Positions 22,451 to 33,048 of a stretch of DNA of 64,000 nucleotides are shown here, one piece after another; the first letter of the stretch is position 1, and every line of letters begins with the position of its first letter. This DNA comes from Nepenthes gracilis (lineage: Eukaryota > Streptophyta > Magnoliopsida > Caryophyllales > Nepenthaceae), in NCBI GenBank assembly GCA_033239525.1, contig BSYO01000011.1, forward strand, positions 5,175,973-5,239,972. Reading direction: 5' to 3'. The translations under genes and the position numbers were made by a program. The notes beneath the pieces are model-generated. The model was not told where the DNA came from, did no database searches, and saw nothing but the letters and a program-made list of their open reading frames with translations.

Positions 22451-22677
22451 TCGGAATATTGTCAAAATATCTTTTTTAGCTAGTGGAAGATTTTAGAAGA
22501 AGGTCAAGGATTAGAAAATATAAATTTTAAAATTGGGCATAAAAATATGTAACAAATTTTAACATATTTTTGGGTTGTAAAGTCCATTTGTAGATATATA
22601 TTATCTTTCAATCATGATATTATTGACGGATATTGCTAAATATATTTTCCTCATGTGTATGACAAGTACTGAATAGG

Positions 22678-22791
22678 TACCTTGATGGTCATGCCAATAA
22701 GGAGGGTTTGACTGATCCTAAGAATTTGCAAATTATATTAGAATTGTTTAATGATATTTATGCAAGGTTGTATCTCAATATTTTGAGTTAA
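22678..22791 (+). other. Short conserved ORF of unknown function, copy B
   Basis: Same frame as at 17620: YLDGHANKEGLTDPKNLQ, then ILELFNDIYARL, ending ILS-stop. Relative to copy A I see one silent change (ACC/ACT), Arg to Lys and Pro to Leu. Function unknown. Confidence 0.4.
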
Positions 22792-23526
22792 ACTTTGTTT
22801 ACATCATTATTTTTATGATTTGGAACCGGGGGTCGTGATGAAAGAATCTTATTTAATCATAATTATTAGCATCCCACGCTTTTATGCCTAGTTCGAGTCA
22901 TAGTAAATATAATAGTGTTTAATGAACTGTGCGGGTATGGCCCATTTATTCAGGTCAATGTATGTAATTATGCTGTGCTAATATGGCACGGGTCTAACCC
23001 AACATGATACTTGGTCTACCTATATTGGTTAGGCGTGCCTATAAGTCATCTTTTAAAAAAATATATAAAAAATATTTAAAAATAAAATTAAACAAAGTAT
23101 TATAAAAAAAATATACCATATTTTAATTATTTTGTTGAATAGTTTTTATATTACTTTTTAACTAGGTTATTTTAGGTCTCACTCATATTTTTATTACCTC
23201 TATTTTTAAAATCATTCTCTTTATTAAAATTAAAAATAGTTAAATTTCTGATACAAATTTTTACATTAATTAATCATTGAAAAAGATGCCCATTTTTTCA
23301 GCATTTAGTATTATCCTATTTCTTTTGTCAGCTATTTGACCTCAATCATATTAAAAAAACTCCTAACACTATACCATATAAAAATATTGGTTCAATTTGA
23401 ATTAAAAATAATTATTATTTCTTACTTTTTTCATATATCTTCTTAAGTGTCTTATATTCTTAAAATTTTCATACATATAATTTTTTTATATTTTTTACAA
23501 ATATAATATAGGAAATGTATTGGAAA

Positions 23527-25659
23527 TGTCACGTCCCAATCCTTATTCCATATCAAAATTATTTCTTCTTATTTTAATTAATTATATTATTATATTGGTC
23601 TATTTCAAAACTCAAGACACGAAATAAAGTAGTCGATATTTCCAAAATCCTAAATTTCAGTATCGGATGCAACCTTACTATCATATGTCAATAAATAACC
23701 CGAATTAAAGGAATAAATCACATTACAGGACCTGAAATGTCATACTATAAAGTGACTATAATTTTTGATAATAATCAAACCTCAGAATATTCAAAAGTAT
23801 AAGTATTTTATCAATATTATAGTATTTAAGAATCATAATTTAACTAAATTTTTAAAGCTATAACTGTAATCTAACTACATCACTAACAAGAATATCATAA
23901 ACTTTTAGACATAATACAAAATCATTAACCGAAATAACATATTTATTCTAAAATTACTATTTTGAGACAAAATACAACATCCGAAATTTTCTTGAATTCT
24001 AATTTTATTTCATCCTTACCTGCAAGTGTGATCCGAGCTACTAATTTAAAGGATGTTAGTAAGAAAAATTAAATTAAGGGAGACTCAATTGCTCAATAAT
24101 ACATATACGTTTTTTATAATCAAATATATAATTTATATTAAAATATATTAGACAAAACAATGAATCAGAAATTTAGATGTAAGGCAATAAAATTCTATAA
24201 CATTCTTGCATAAATTTTAAAGTTATACTCCATTTCTTAATCTAAATAATGCACTATGAAAAATATGCTCAATTTATGTAATTTCTTATGGATCAAGGAT
24301 CAAAAGGGTGTCACTAACAAAGGAGCAAATAGTTAAAATTTGGATTATATTTATTTTTATACAATTGAAGGCGTTATACTACTATTTAAAATCTTTCGGT
24401 GGGCTATTATATATATAACCCTATAAATGGGACTGAACGCCGCTTTTACCTTACGAATGATAACTTTAAACATTAATTATCACTATAATATACTAAGATA
24501 TATTATAATATATCACAACTAATTTTTTATAATGGTCCGTGTATAACAAATAAAACTCTAAACAAATACTCTTTTGTATTTTTTTATATAAAAAAATATC
24601 CTTAATCCTTTCACAATAGTAAAATTTTCATCAAACTTTCATCAAGTACTTGTCATGTAGTACCTTAAACTTTTACAAGAACTTGAATATGTAAATTTTT
24701 AAAACATACAAATGTTACATTATAAAATTTTTAAACATATAAACTATTTATAGTAAAAACTTTTTGAAAAAAACCTGTAAAACTTTATAATTTTAACAAT
24801 TTATTTCAATTGTCAAATATATAGGGATAATTAAATAAAATTTTAGGACATGTAAAACATGTACTTATGGATTTTAAATATGTAAGAATATTATATATGA
24901 ATTTAAAGGACACAATAATGATTTAATCATGATTTCAGAACATGTATGAGCTGTTGTGCAGAAAACCAACTAATTAATATAATATATATAGACTAAGACC
25001 TAGATTTCATACAATATTACAGATGATAAATGAATATCTTAGGCATGAAAATATAATATGTAAGAGTATTTGAGATAAGAAATATTTGTAGAGATTAGAA
25101 GGAAAATAAGAGAAAGGAGTTTCAAATGTACTTATCTTAACTTTAAATTTACCATGGATTCACTTCAAATGTCCTCATCTAACCTTTTCTCTCATTTTCT
25201 CTCTCTTCTCCTCTTCACCTTCTCTCTCTTCTCTTAAAAATCTAATAAAAAATGACTAAAAATTAATCTGATGGGACTTATATACAAGAATGGCACACGT
25301 GCGTTAATCAGGCGTACATCGAGTGTTGCGATAAAATATTATGGCATACAAGCGTCGCTTCAGGAGCACATCAGACATTGGCAATCTGCCAAAAGTACAC
25401 ATAAACATCCCTTGGACACACATTGAACATGAACAATCTACTAAAAATACGATTAAGCTCCAATTGGCATCCTTTAGGTACAACCTCTCTACCCAGAACA
25501 TGTAGGTGTGCGTGTCAGATGTCGATCAAGCATCATTCAATCCGATATAACTCAATCTAAAGTTGACTTTGACCAAATGTTTTATTTAACCTCAAAGCTT
25601 CATCTTCTTAACTTAATTAAGTATAATTAGATTTATAATTTTAAAGCTCGAACATTACA
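23527..25659. mobile_element. Solo LTR, copy B, with intact target-site duplication
   Basis: Begins TGTCACGTCCCAATC and ends AACATTACA (2133 bp). Directly flanked by GGAAA on both sides (23522-23526 and 25660-25664), a 5-bp target-site duplication as made by Ty3/gypsy and copia integrases. The same LTR in copy A shows that insertion and LTR-LTR recombination came before the segmental duplication. Confidence 0.8.
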
Positions 25660-25734
25660 GGAAAATATCCTAACAAACACTCGGGATCTTTTTTAATTCT
25701 CCAAGACGCATTATGAGGTATTTTAATGATCCAA

Positions 25735-26330
25735 ATATACCTATCTCTAAGTTATAATTATGGAACCAATCAACCCAAATAGAATCACCTTCCCCAAAGA
25801 GAATACATCAAGGGTGTTGAGCCAGAAGAGCTCTGCAACCAATCATAAGGTTAGTAAAATCTAATTCGTCCTCTTTCTTGGGAGAGCACACCATTGACCA
25901 CACCACCTTAGCCAAGTGTGAGGAAGAAGAGCTGTGACACAAGTAGTTATGAAAGAGGGCCTCCTTATTCTTTAGAACTTTCTTCGGGGGGATGAACATC
26001 GAGGCTCAGAAGACATGGATGGAGAACAGGATAGATCTAATCAGTTAAGCACGGCTCACGAAGGAGAATAACTTATTCTTCCATGCATCAATCCTCTCTA
26101 AAATCTTATCAATGATGAGTTTACAATCCGTAATCTGGAGTCTAGTTGAGAGAAGGAGAACACCAATATATCTAACAAGAGACCCTTCAGAACTTCTAGA
26201 ATGTCAATAATATATTACGATATAATAGGGATCAACAACACAAATGAAAACCACATTTTTAGAAGGATTAGATGTAAGTCATAAAAGATTGAGAAGAGAC
26301 AAAGACACTTCTTGAACAACGAAACAGAAT
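25735..26330 (-). pseudogene. LINE reverse transcriptase C-terminal fragment, copy B
   Basis: Same fragment as at 21620-22230 on the minus strand, including VWSMVCSPKKEDELDFTN and CRALLAQHP. It carries stops and is interrupted by the LTR starting near 26335. It probably belongs to the same LINE as the endonuclease piece at 27115-27535. Confidence 0.75.
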
Positions 26331-26334
26331 ACCG

Positions 26335-27114
26335 ATTAGCAAACTTTGCCCGTGTGAAGAACTCTCGGAGTAGAAGAAAGGCTGGAATGAAAATGCCAAA
26401 GTGGTTACACTTTGTCAAAGTAGAAATTTTCGGAGTGAAAGAAAGGTTGGAGTGAAAATGCCGAAATGGTTACACTTTGTTTGAGTGAAAATTTCAGAGT
26501 GAAATTTTTGGAGTAAAAATTTTCAAAGTGGAAATTCGGATGAAAATTTCCGAGTGATGAAATTTGTCGGAGTGATTTTGGTAGCAAAGTTGGGTAGGTG
26601 ACAAATTTGACATACTTTGAAAATAGCCTACAAAGTCCAATGCAAGCAAAAGAGCAGATAGTTGACTTTTTAAAATTGGTAATCGATTTTGTAAAGTAGG
26701 TTAACTGTAAAGTTCAAGGTAAGAAGGCAACTTTGCAAAGTAGGTGGCAGGATTTACAATGCACACAATCGTCTTACAGAATAAGTGTTGCCCAATGCAT
26801 TTGTATAAATATGTGTGTGTACATTGTTGTGTTTTATTTGTAAAAGAGACACAAAAGAAATAAATGAGTTGTATTTTACTCTTATTTTCTATTCTTCAAA
26901 GGTTTGTATAATTAGAATTTTTGTAACCAAAATTTTTCATATTGAGATTTGTGTATTAAGTGTCTTGTAATTTTTCTCCCTTTTATTCGAAAAAAGGTTT
27001 CCATATAAAAATACTATGTACCTTAATTTTCTTCCTCCTTTCTATGTGTGATTGTGTATATCATTATTGTTTCCTCTCGATTCATCTATCTCGTCAGCCC
27101 TATTTTTTTCAACA
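26335..27114 (+). mobile_element. Copia-type LTR, + orientation (left arm of inverted pair)
   Basis: An LTR-like sequence reading rightward: a start with repeated TCGGAGTGAAA motifs, then TATAAATATGTGTGTG near 26805, then a transcribed-like part and an end TTTTCAACA at 27114. It is the inverted relative of 27536-28251. No primer-binding site follows, so it is a solo or truncated LTR. The start is fuzzy because the segmental duplication ends within it. Confidence 0.65.
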
Positions 27115-27535
27115 GGAAACAAGGATGAAAACACATAAAGTTGATGAATTTGAACATACATTGCTTGATGTCCATAGAGCCCTCTTCCGCAATAACACGG
27201 GGGAGTGGTCAAGGATATACTAGTTAGGTTAAAGAGCAAAAGTTCCTAGCCTATTGATCAACCACTCTTTATTGACAAAGATCCGATCCAACTTATGAAT
27301 AGATGATACATGGGCATCCCTCCAATTGCTTAACGTGAAAAAGCAACCCTTGTAAGTGTGGTCAGCAAATCCATAGCAAAGAGTATATCTATCAAAGTCT
27401 CTAACTATAAGAGCATTGGAGAGGCCTCCAATCATTTTAAAATCGTCTGTAATGGTATTAAAATTTCCTAAAACCACTCCACAAAGATTTTTCAGAAAAA
27501 ATCAATAGCATCCTCGAAGGATGGCCATAGCTAAT
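27115..27535 (-). pseudogene. LINE endonuclease (APE-type) fragment
   Basis: The minus strand reads VVLGNFNTITDDFKMIGG, then FADHTYKGCFFTLSN and KLDRIFVNKEWL, and further on YILDHSPV. These match the APE-like endonuclease of plant L1-type LINEs, including the GDFN-type metal-site motif (here GNFN), the LDR(V/I)(F/L)VN signature and the DHSP motif with the final catalytic histidine. Stops break the frame after FAL. It sits between the two facing LTRs. Confidence 0.75.
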
Positions 27536-28251
27536 TGTTATAAAAGGGTGCCGGTCAGATAATAAAATAGAGATGATGATAACGATGATCGCACACACAC
27601 AACAGAGAAAAGGGAGGAATTAAAAACACACACTTTTACGTGAAAATTTTCTTTTAAATAAGAGAAAAAAATTACGGGACCCTTAATTCATAAAATCTCA
27701 CTATAAAAAATTTTGGTTATAGAAAATCTGATTATACAAATCCTTGAAGAATAGAAAATAAGAGTAAAGCACAAATCCTTTGTTTCTTTTGTATCTCTTC
27801 ACACTTAAAACGTAGCAATGTACACATATATATATATATGCAAATGCATCGAGCGACACCTACTCTACAAGACGATCGCGTGCATTGTAAAGTCTGCCAT
27901 CTATTCTGTTAAGTTGATTTCCTACACTGAATTTTATAATTGACATACTCTGTAAAGTCGGTTACCAACTCCGAAAAGTCAATTATCTACACTGCTACAT
28001 GCACTGGACTTTGTAGATGATTTTCGACACATGTCAAATTTGTCTATCTGCCTAACTTTGCTACCAAAATTACCCTAGCAAATTTCATCACTCCGCCCTT
28101 GTGAACCACTCCAAAAATTTCTACTCCGACAAAGTGTAACCATTTCGGCATCTTCACTCAAACTTTTCTTCTACTCTGGAAATTCTTCACATCGGCCAAG
28201 TGTTTGTAATCAATCCATATCGCCACATGTGCAAGTGTAGTGAAGACAACA
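27536..28251 (-). mobile_element. Copia-type LTR, - orientation (right arm of inverted pair)
   Basis: About 716 bp from TGTTATAAAAGGG to GACAACA (read on +). Its reverse complement matches 26335-27114 in order: ACAAAGTGTAACCATTTCGG near 28132, TAGCAAAGTTAGGC-like wording, the TATA run near 27825-27840 and ATTACGGGACCC. LTR-like, without internal coding region. I could not find a convincing target-site duplication. Confidence 0.6.
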
Positions 28252-28270
28252 ATACTTTTCATATGGAAAT

Positions 28271-29485
28271 TGTTGGGGTTTGACACCCGGATCCACACTC
28301 AACAAGGCACAGCGAAAAAACTCGAACCCCACCGTTAGCCATTAGCCATCAAGAATGTGAGTACAATAAATATAAAAATGTACAACGATTTTTAACGTAA
28401 AAAATCATTCTCAATTAAAGAAAAAATTACGAGACAAACTCCGAAAACAAACTTCTACTATGTAAAATCCGTTATAAATAACTCCCGAGACATGAAACCA
28501 ACAACCCACCTGAGACAATACAATAAAAATAATCTCCAGAGTAGGAAAACTTTCATTTTCTCTTATCTCTCTATTTTTCTTCTCTCATTCCTCTCACTGG
28601 CAATACTCTTTACTCATTAATTTTACAAGCGTGGTGGCAGACGGCAAACAACGAGAGCTCCCTTCCGCACTTTACTCCGTTCTACTCTCTTTCCATGTTC
28701 CGCCGCTGCTATTGTTGTGCCTTCTTCTGAAACGTTTGGTGCGCTTTATAATAACGTCGGCTCCAAATTTCATCTGCTCACTTGACCTGATCTTATAGAT
28801 GATTTGTCACACTAACTTTGTCATTTTCTACGGCTTTCCCAATTTTTGCGCTTCTTCAGATGACGTATACTATGCATAAAGGCGCATACTCTACAAAACC
28901 AACTTACCAACTCTGGAAGTCAACTGCCTACTCTGAAAAGCCTGCCACCTATTCCTCAGAGCTTGTGCCCACTCTGAAAAATCATCTACCGATTCCGCTA
29001 GGTCAACTCCTCAAAACTGGCATTATTTGATCGCCTGTTAGCATTGGCCTCATCTCAATTTGGTCGGCCGGCTTCTTCTCTCGGCCGGCCAGCCTCTCTA
29101 GCCAACTTCTTACTATCTGACCGCAAGGCTGGCCATCCTGTTGTCATGCCGGCTGACCTTCTTACTGCATGGCTGACCGACTTCCTACTCCCGGCCGATC
29201 TGCCCAAGAGAAACATTATTGCTGCTCTTTTGGTCATTTGTCGCGCGCACGAAGATTTCAAATTTTTTACTCTGAGATTTGCCTACTCTTACAAATAGTC
29301 ACTTCGACATTTGCCCACTCCGACAAATTAGTCTCTCTGAAATTTGCTCACTCTAACAAATTGGTCACTCTGGTCATTTGCTGCAGTTAGTTTGCAGCAC
29401 TCCGAACTTCACACATATCTTGTGCAATCTTCTGATGATGTATCCATTTGTTGAACTATCCACAATGGAGTGACCAAATCCAATA
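28271..29485 (-). repeat. LTR of the copia element (3' LTR in element orientation)
   Basis: Contains a run of short related phrases of about 20-25 bp, such as CACTCCGACAAATT and CTCTCTGAAATTTGC (29260-29390), repeated in the other LTR at 31995-32150. Similar ACTCCG phrases occur in the LTRs at 26.4 and 28.1 kb, so all belong to one LTR family. Confidence 0.78.
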
Positions 29486-29814
29486 AACTTTCCCTCATGC
29501 CCTTATGGGAAAATGCTCGTCTTTACCCAATAACCGTCATCGCCTGCCTTTCGGTAACTTTTCCTCAATTAGGATCTCAACATCGGCTTTCACAAACTTG
29601 AATGATACCTTCTTTCGCTCCACCGATCATGGAGTAATCCCACTCCCTTTGGCTTCTCCTTCATGATTAAATCATTCTCTCTTACACTCCAACTTGGACA
29701 CCTCCTCCTACCCCATTGACCAGTGCACCTGTTGGTCATCTTGGCATCAATCTTGACAACCTAAGCCTTCATCAGGTACCGACTTTCCCTTACCACAAAC
29801 GAGGTGCCTTTGGT

Positions 29815-30902
29815 GAGTTTTCACCGGTCGTTTCCAAACGCCATCCAGAAGCCTTCTTCATCAAGCTTCTCGATTGAAATTACATTTAACTTTAAGTTTA
29901 GGGCACGTCACACGCCCTTTAGCACGTGCTTCTTTCCGTTGCTTGTCCATAGGCAAACATCGCTAATGCTAACAACCCTCGACAAGCCACCGTTACCCAT
30001 TTTCAATACCCTGTAGTCTGCGGGCGTATAACTCATGAAGTGATACTTTCTCGGTGTCATATGGTGTGAAGCATCACTGTCTATCACCCAACTCGTTTCC
30101 TGGCTTGGTGAGCTCTGTACTTCCCCTGCGTGGGCAACCAGGATGTATCTGAAGAGAGTAATAGCGGCCCGAATATTATCGTCATGATCCCGCCTCTCCT
30201 AACGCTCACCTCTATCTTCCTTCTCTTGCTTCATCTATGGGTAGTCCTACTCCATGTGGCCCTTCTTGCCATAATAGAAGCAGGTCTTCTCCAGAAGTTT
30301 GGACCGGCCGTTGCTCCTCTACGATTTACCACCTCAGTCCCTCAATCTCCTACGTCTCCGACCACTGGTCGCCACAAGTAGACTAGGCTCCCCCGAAGCC
30401 TCACCACTTCTCCTTGCCTTAACTCATTTATAAACAAAGAAGCGATGATCTCATCCAGATTGAATATGTCTTTTTCAAATAATAGCGTCGTGATAATATG
30501 ATCGTACGAGTCCGACAATGACGCGAATAATACCAACGCTTTGTCTTCCTCCTTGGTCTTCTCATCAAGGGTTGACATTTACATCATAATCCGGTTTAAT
30601 TAGTCCAAATACTTCTCAAAATTTTCCCCTTCTAACAAATACAGGCCATAGAACTGTTTCCTTATATGCAACATCGTTGTTAGAGACTTAGATTTGTACC
30701 ATCTCTCAAGCTTTTCCCAAACCTCCACTAGGTCTGATAGGCCAATGACCTCCTGAAGAGTGTTATCCGTAAGATATAACTTGATTGTGCAATTAGCAAG
30801 ATCTTTCTTGTCTTGCCACTCTTCCTTCGTCATATTCTCCGACTTGTCTTCCTTTCTCCGAAGTGCTTTTACCGTTTCTTTTTGGTTAAAAATATTTATC
30901 AT
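29815..30902 (-). pseudogene. copia gag-protease remnant
   Basis: Minus-strand gag from 30902 (MINIFNQKETVKALRRKEDK) with KLYLTDNTLQEVIGLSD and KQFYGLYLLEGENFEKYLD, typical of plant copia gag. A second piece at 30578-30342 has LVLFASLSDSYDHIITTLLF. A CCHC zinc knuckle near 30245-30290 is damaged (CFYYGKKGHMEstopD). The protease reads SWVIDSDASHHMTP near 30065-30115, where DSGAS became DSDAS. After it comes NLKLNVISIEKLDEEGF. Several stops; not functional. Confidence 0.78.
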
Positions 30903-31004
30903 CCTTTCTTACCAAAGGATGAAATTATTTTATCAATTAAATTATTCAACACTAAATGACAAGCTCCTCGACATCGACATCATCAAATTGAAAGTTTACA
31001 ACCT

Positions 31005-31017
31005 CTCTTTGACACCA
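31005..31017 (-). other. Primer-binding site (initiator Met tRNA type)
   Basis: Directly inside the right LTR the minus strand reads TGGTGTCAAAGAG, close to TGGTATCAGAGC, the usual site complementary to the 3' end of initiator Met tRNA. This fixes the element orientation as minus. Confidence 0.65.
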
Positions 31018-31019
31018 TT

Positions 31020-32256
31020 TGTTAGGGTTTGATACCTGGATTCACACTCAATCTGACACAACAGTAAAACCAAAACCCCCGTTAGTCGTCAACCACCAAG
31101 AATGTAAGCACAAAGAATATATGAATGTACAATAATTTTTAACATACAAAACCCTTATTAATTAAGAAAAAAATTACAAGATAAATTCCAAAATTAAACT
31201 TTTACTATATAAAATCAATTACAAATAACCCCCAATATAGGATACCAGCAACCCACCCGAGACAGTACAAGAAAAATAATCTCTAGAATAAAAAAACTCT
31301 CCTTCCTTCTTATTTCTCTATTTTTCTTCTCTCATTCCTCTTACTGGTGGTGCTCTCCGCTCACTGATTTTATAAGTGTGGCGGTAGATGGCAAACAGTG
31401 AGAGCTCCCTTCTGCACTTTGCTCCGTTTCGCTCTCTTTCCACATTGCACTGCTGCTACTACTGCGCCTTCTTCTAAAATATCTTGTGCCCTTTATAATG
31501 ACGTCGACTCCAAATCATATCTACTCATTTGACCTGATCTTACAAATAATTTGTCACATTAACTTTATCATTTTCTACTCCTTCCCCAAATCTCGCACTT
31601 TTTTAGATGACACATGCTCTGTATAAATAGTGCATAAATGGGGCATACCAACTACAAAGTCAACCTTACCAACTCTGAAAGTCAACTGTCAACTCTGAAA
31701 AGCCTGCCACCTATTCTTCAGAGCCTGGTACCCACTTTGCAAAGTCATCTACCAGCTCCACTAGGTCAACTCCTTTGAATTGGCATTGCCTGATCGTCCT
31801 GTAGTATTGGTCTCATCTCAACTTGGTCAGCCGGCCTTCTTGGCCGGTTTCTTCTCTCAGTCAGTCAGCCTCTCTAACCGGCTTCTTACTATCCAGCCGC
31901 CTTGGCCAGATCCTATTGTCTTGCTCGATCGACTTTCTTGTTACCTAGGGCCCAAGAGTAACATTATTGCTACTCTTCTGGTTATTTGTTACGCGTGCGA
32001 ACACTCCAAAATTTTCACTCCAAGATTTTCCTACTCAGAAAAATGGTCACTCCGACATTTGTCCACTCCGGTAAATTGGTCTCTCAGAGATTTACAAATC
32101 GGTCTTTCTGAAATTTGCCAACCCTGACAAATTAGTCGCTCTAGTAATTTGCTGCAACCAATTTGCAGCACTCTGAGCTTTACACATACCCTGTACGATT
32201 TTCCAATGACGTATTCATTTGTTGAGCTTACTATAAGGGAGTAACCAAACCCAACG
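31020..32256 (-). repeat. LTR of the copia element (5' LTR in element orientation)
   Basis: Partner of 28271-29485. Ends adjoin the primer-binding site on one side and GGAAT on the other. Shows the same short ACTCCG-type phrases at 31995-32150. Confidence 0.78.
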
Positions 32257-32261
32257 GGAAT

Positions 32262-32790
32262 GACCCATATCCCAATGCTAATGCCGCAAAGAAGCCTCAT
32301 TAGCATCGTATAAAAAAGAGAAGCATCCCGATGAGCAGTTAACTCGGACTCAATCACACAATGCATAATCTAGTTCTCCCCATTGAGATAATCCAAAGAC
32401 CAACCTCCAAAAGATCTAGAGGAGTACCCACTGCACTAACAACATAACTCGACCCTTCTGGAGTCCAGAATTCAAGAGGGGTGTTGAAAAGCTGACCCAA
32501 ATGGCGATCCTACTAAACCTTGATCAAAGATATAAACCTTTTTGCAAGCCTTAATGAAGATGGGTTCACCCTCAAAGGATCAAAGACCCCCGTCACAAAC
32601 CTTCGGCATACAAGAAACATCGACATATTTGAAGAAGCAAAAGCCATTAAGTCTACAAGAACCAGTGACAGGCCCCATTTACCCCACAGCCTCTTGGCCC
32701 CAAACTGAAAAAGCAACCTTCTTGCCTATGAAATCGCCAAGAGCCCTCATCCATCATTGAAGTAGGAGGCCTAACAACCACCAGATCACC
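32262..32790 (-). pseudogene. LINE ORF1 (DUF4283-type) fragment
   Basis: The minus strand reads NTPLEFWTPEGSSYVVSAVG then TPL near 32500-32420. This is the PLEFWTPEGLSY(I/V)ASAVGKPL motif of the DUF4283 nucleic-acid-binding domain in ORF1 of plant LINEs. A frame change just before it splits IWVSF from LFNTPLEFW. It lies on the same strand as the endonuclease and RT fragments and is probably the 5' part of that LINE, separated from them by the copia element. Confidence 0.6.
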
Positions 32791-32803
32791 CACAAAAGAA
32801 AAC

Positions 32804-33048
32804 GAGGGCCGCTACAACGCTGTACAGACATCACAGTGGCTACGGCGCCACGTGAGCCATTGGATTTCAAAACCAACGACCCACGTTTTTCATATAAAAA
32901 AATAAAAATATATATTTTTAAATTTTATTTTTTTATTTTTTTATATAACAAACGCAGGCCGTTGGTTTTAAAATTCAATAGCCCATATGACACCGTAGCC
33001 GTTGCGATGCCTATATGGTGTCGTAGTGCCCCCGTACTACCACAGAAG
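32804..33048. mobile_element. Fold-back element (long hairpin, MITE-like)
   Basis: Two arms of about 115 bp in opposite orientation meet at an AT-rich centre (about 32925). Left arm: GTGGCTACGGCGCCACGTGA ... TTTCAAAACCAACGACCCAC ... ATATAAAAAAATAAAAA. Right arm, reversed: ACGGCTACGGTGTCATATGG ... TTTTAAAACCAACGGCCTGC ... ATATAAAAAAATAAAAA. RNA from either strand would form one long hairpin. No protein-coding capacity. Confidence 0.75.

Larger units (their letters stand above)
17380..22470. repeat. Segmental tandem duplication, copy A
   Basis: About 5.1 kb that is repeated directly downstream as copy B (22480-26415), in the same orientation. Matching landmarks in order: TTGGGTTGTAAAGTCC (17512 / 22569), ATGCCAATAAGGAGGG, a solo LTR starting TGTCACGTCCCAATC (19414 / 23527), and a LINE reverse-transcriptase fragment (21.6 / 25.7 kb). 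Copy A has an extra segment of about 0.94 kb (18290-19228) and an extra local repeat (22165-22450). Substitutions are scattered throughout, so the duplication is not recent. Confidence 0.88.
22480..26415. repeat. Segmental tandem duplication, copy B
   Basis: About 3.9 kb directly repeating copy A with essentially no spacer. It lacks the 0.94-kb segment of copy A and the 140-bp local repeat. Contains solo LTR B and LINE fragment B. Its right end runs into an LTR at 26335-27114. Confidence 0.88.
28271..32256 (-). mobile_element. Ty1/copia element with gag-protease only (nearly complete)
   Basis: Left LTR 28271-29485 and right LTR 31020-32256 are about 1.2 kb each and align throughout (for example CAACCCACCTGAGACA and CAACCCACCCGAGACA). 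Ends are TGTTGGGG...CCAATA and TGTTAGGG...CCAACG, decayed from a TGTTGGG/CCCAACA terminal repeat. Flanks are GAAAT (28266) and GGAAT (32257), a probable 5-bp target-site duplication with one change. The 1.5-kb interior codes on the minus strand for gag and a protease remnant but has no integrase, reverse transcriptase or RNase H, so the element could move only with help. Differences between the LTRs suggest an old insertion. Confidence 0.82.

Noticed and set aside
27536..28251. Target-site duplication for the minus LTR
   Set aside because: Flanks CTAAT and ATACT do not match, so I make no claim of an intact insertion.
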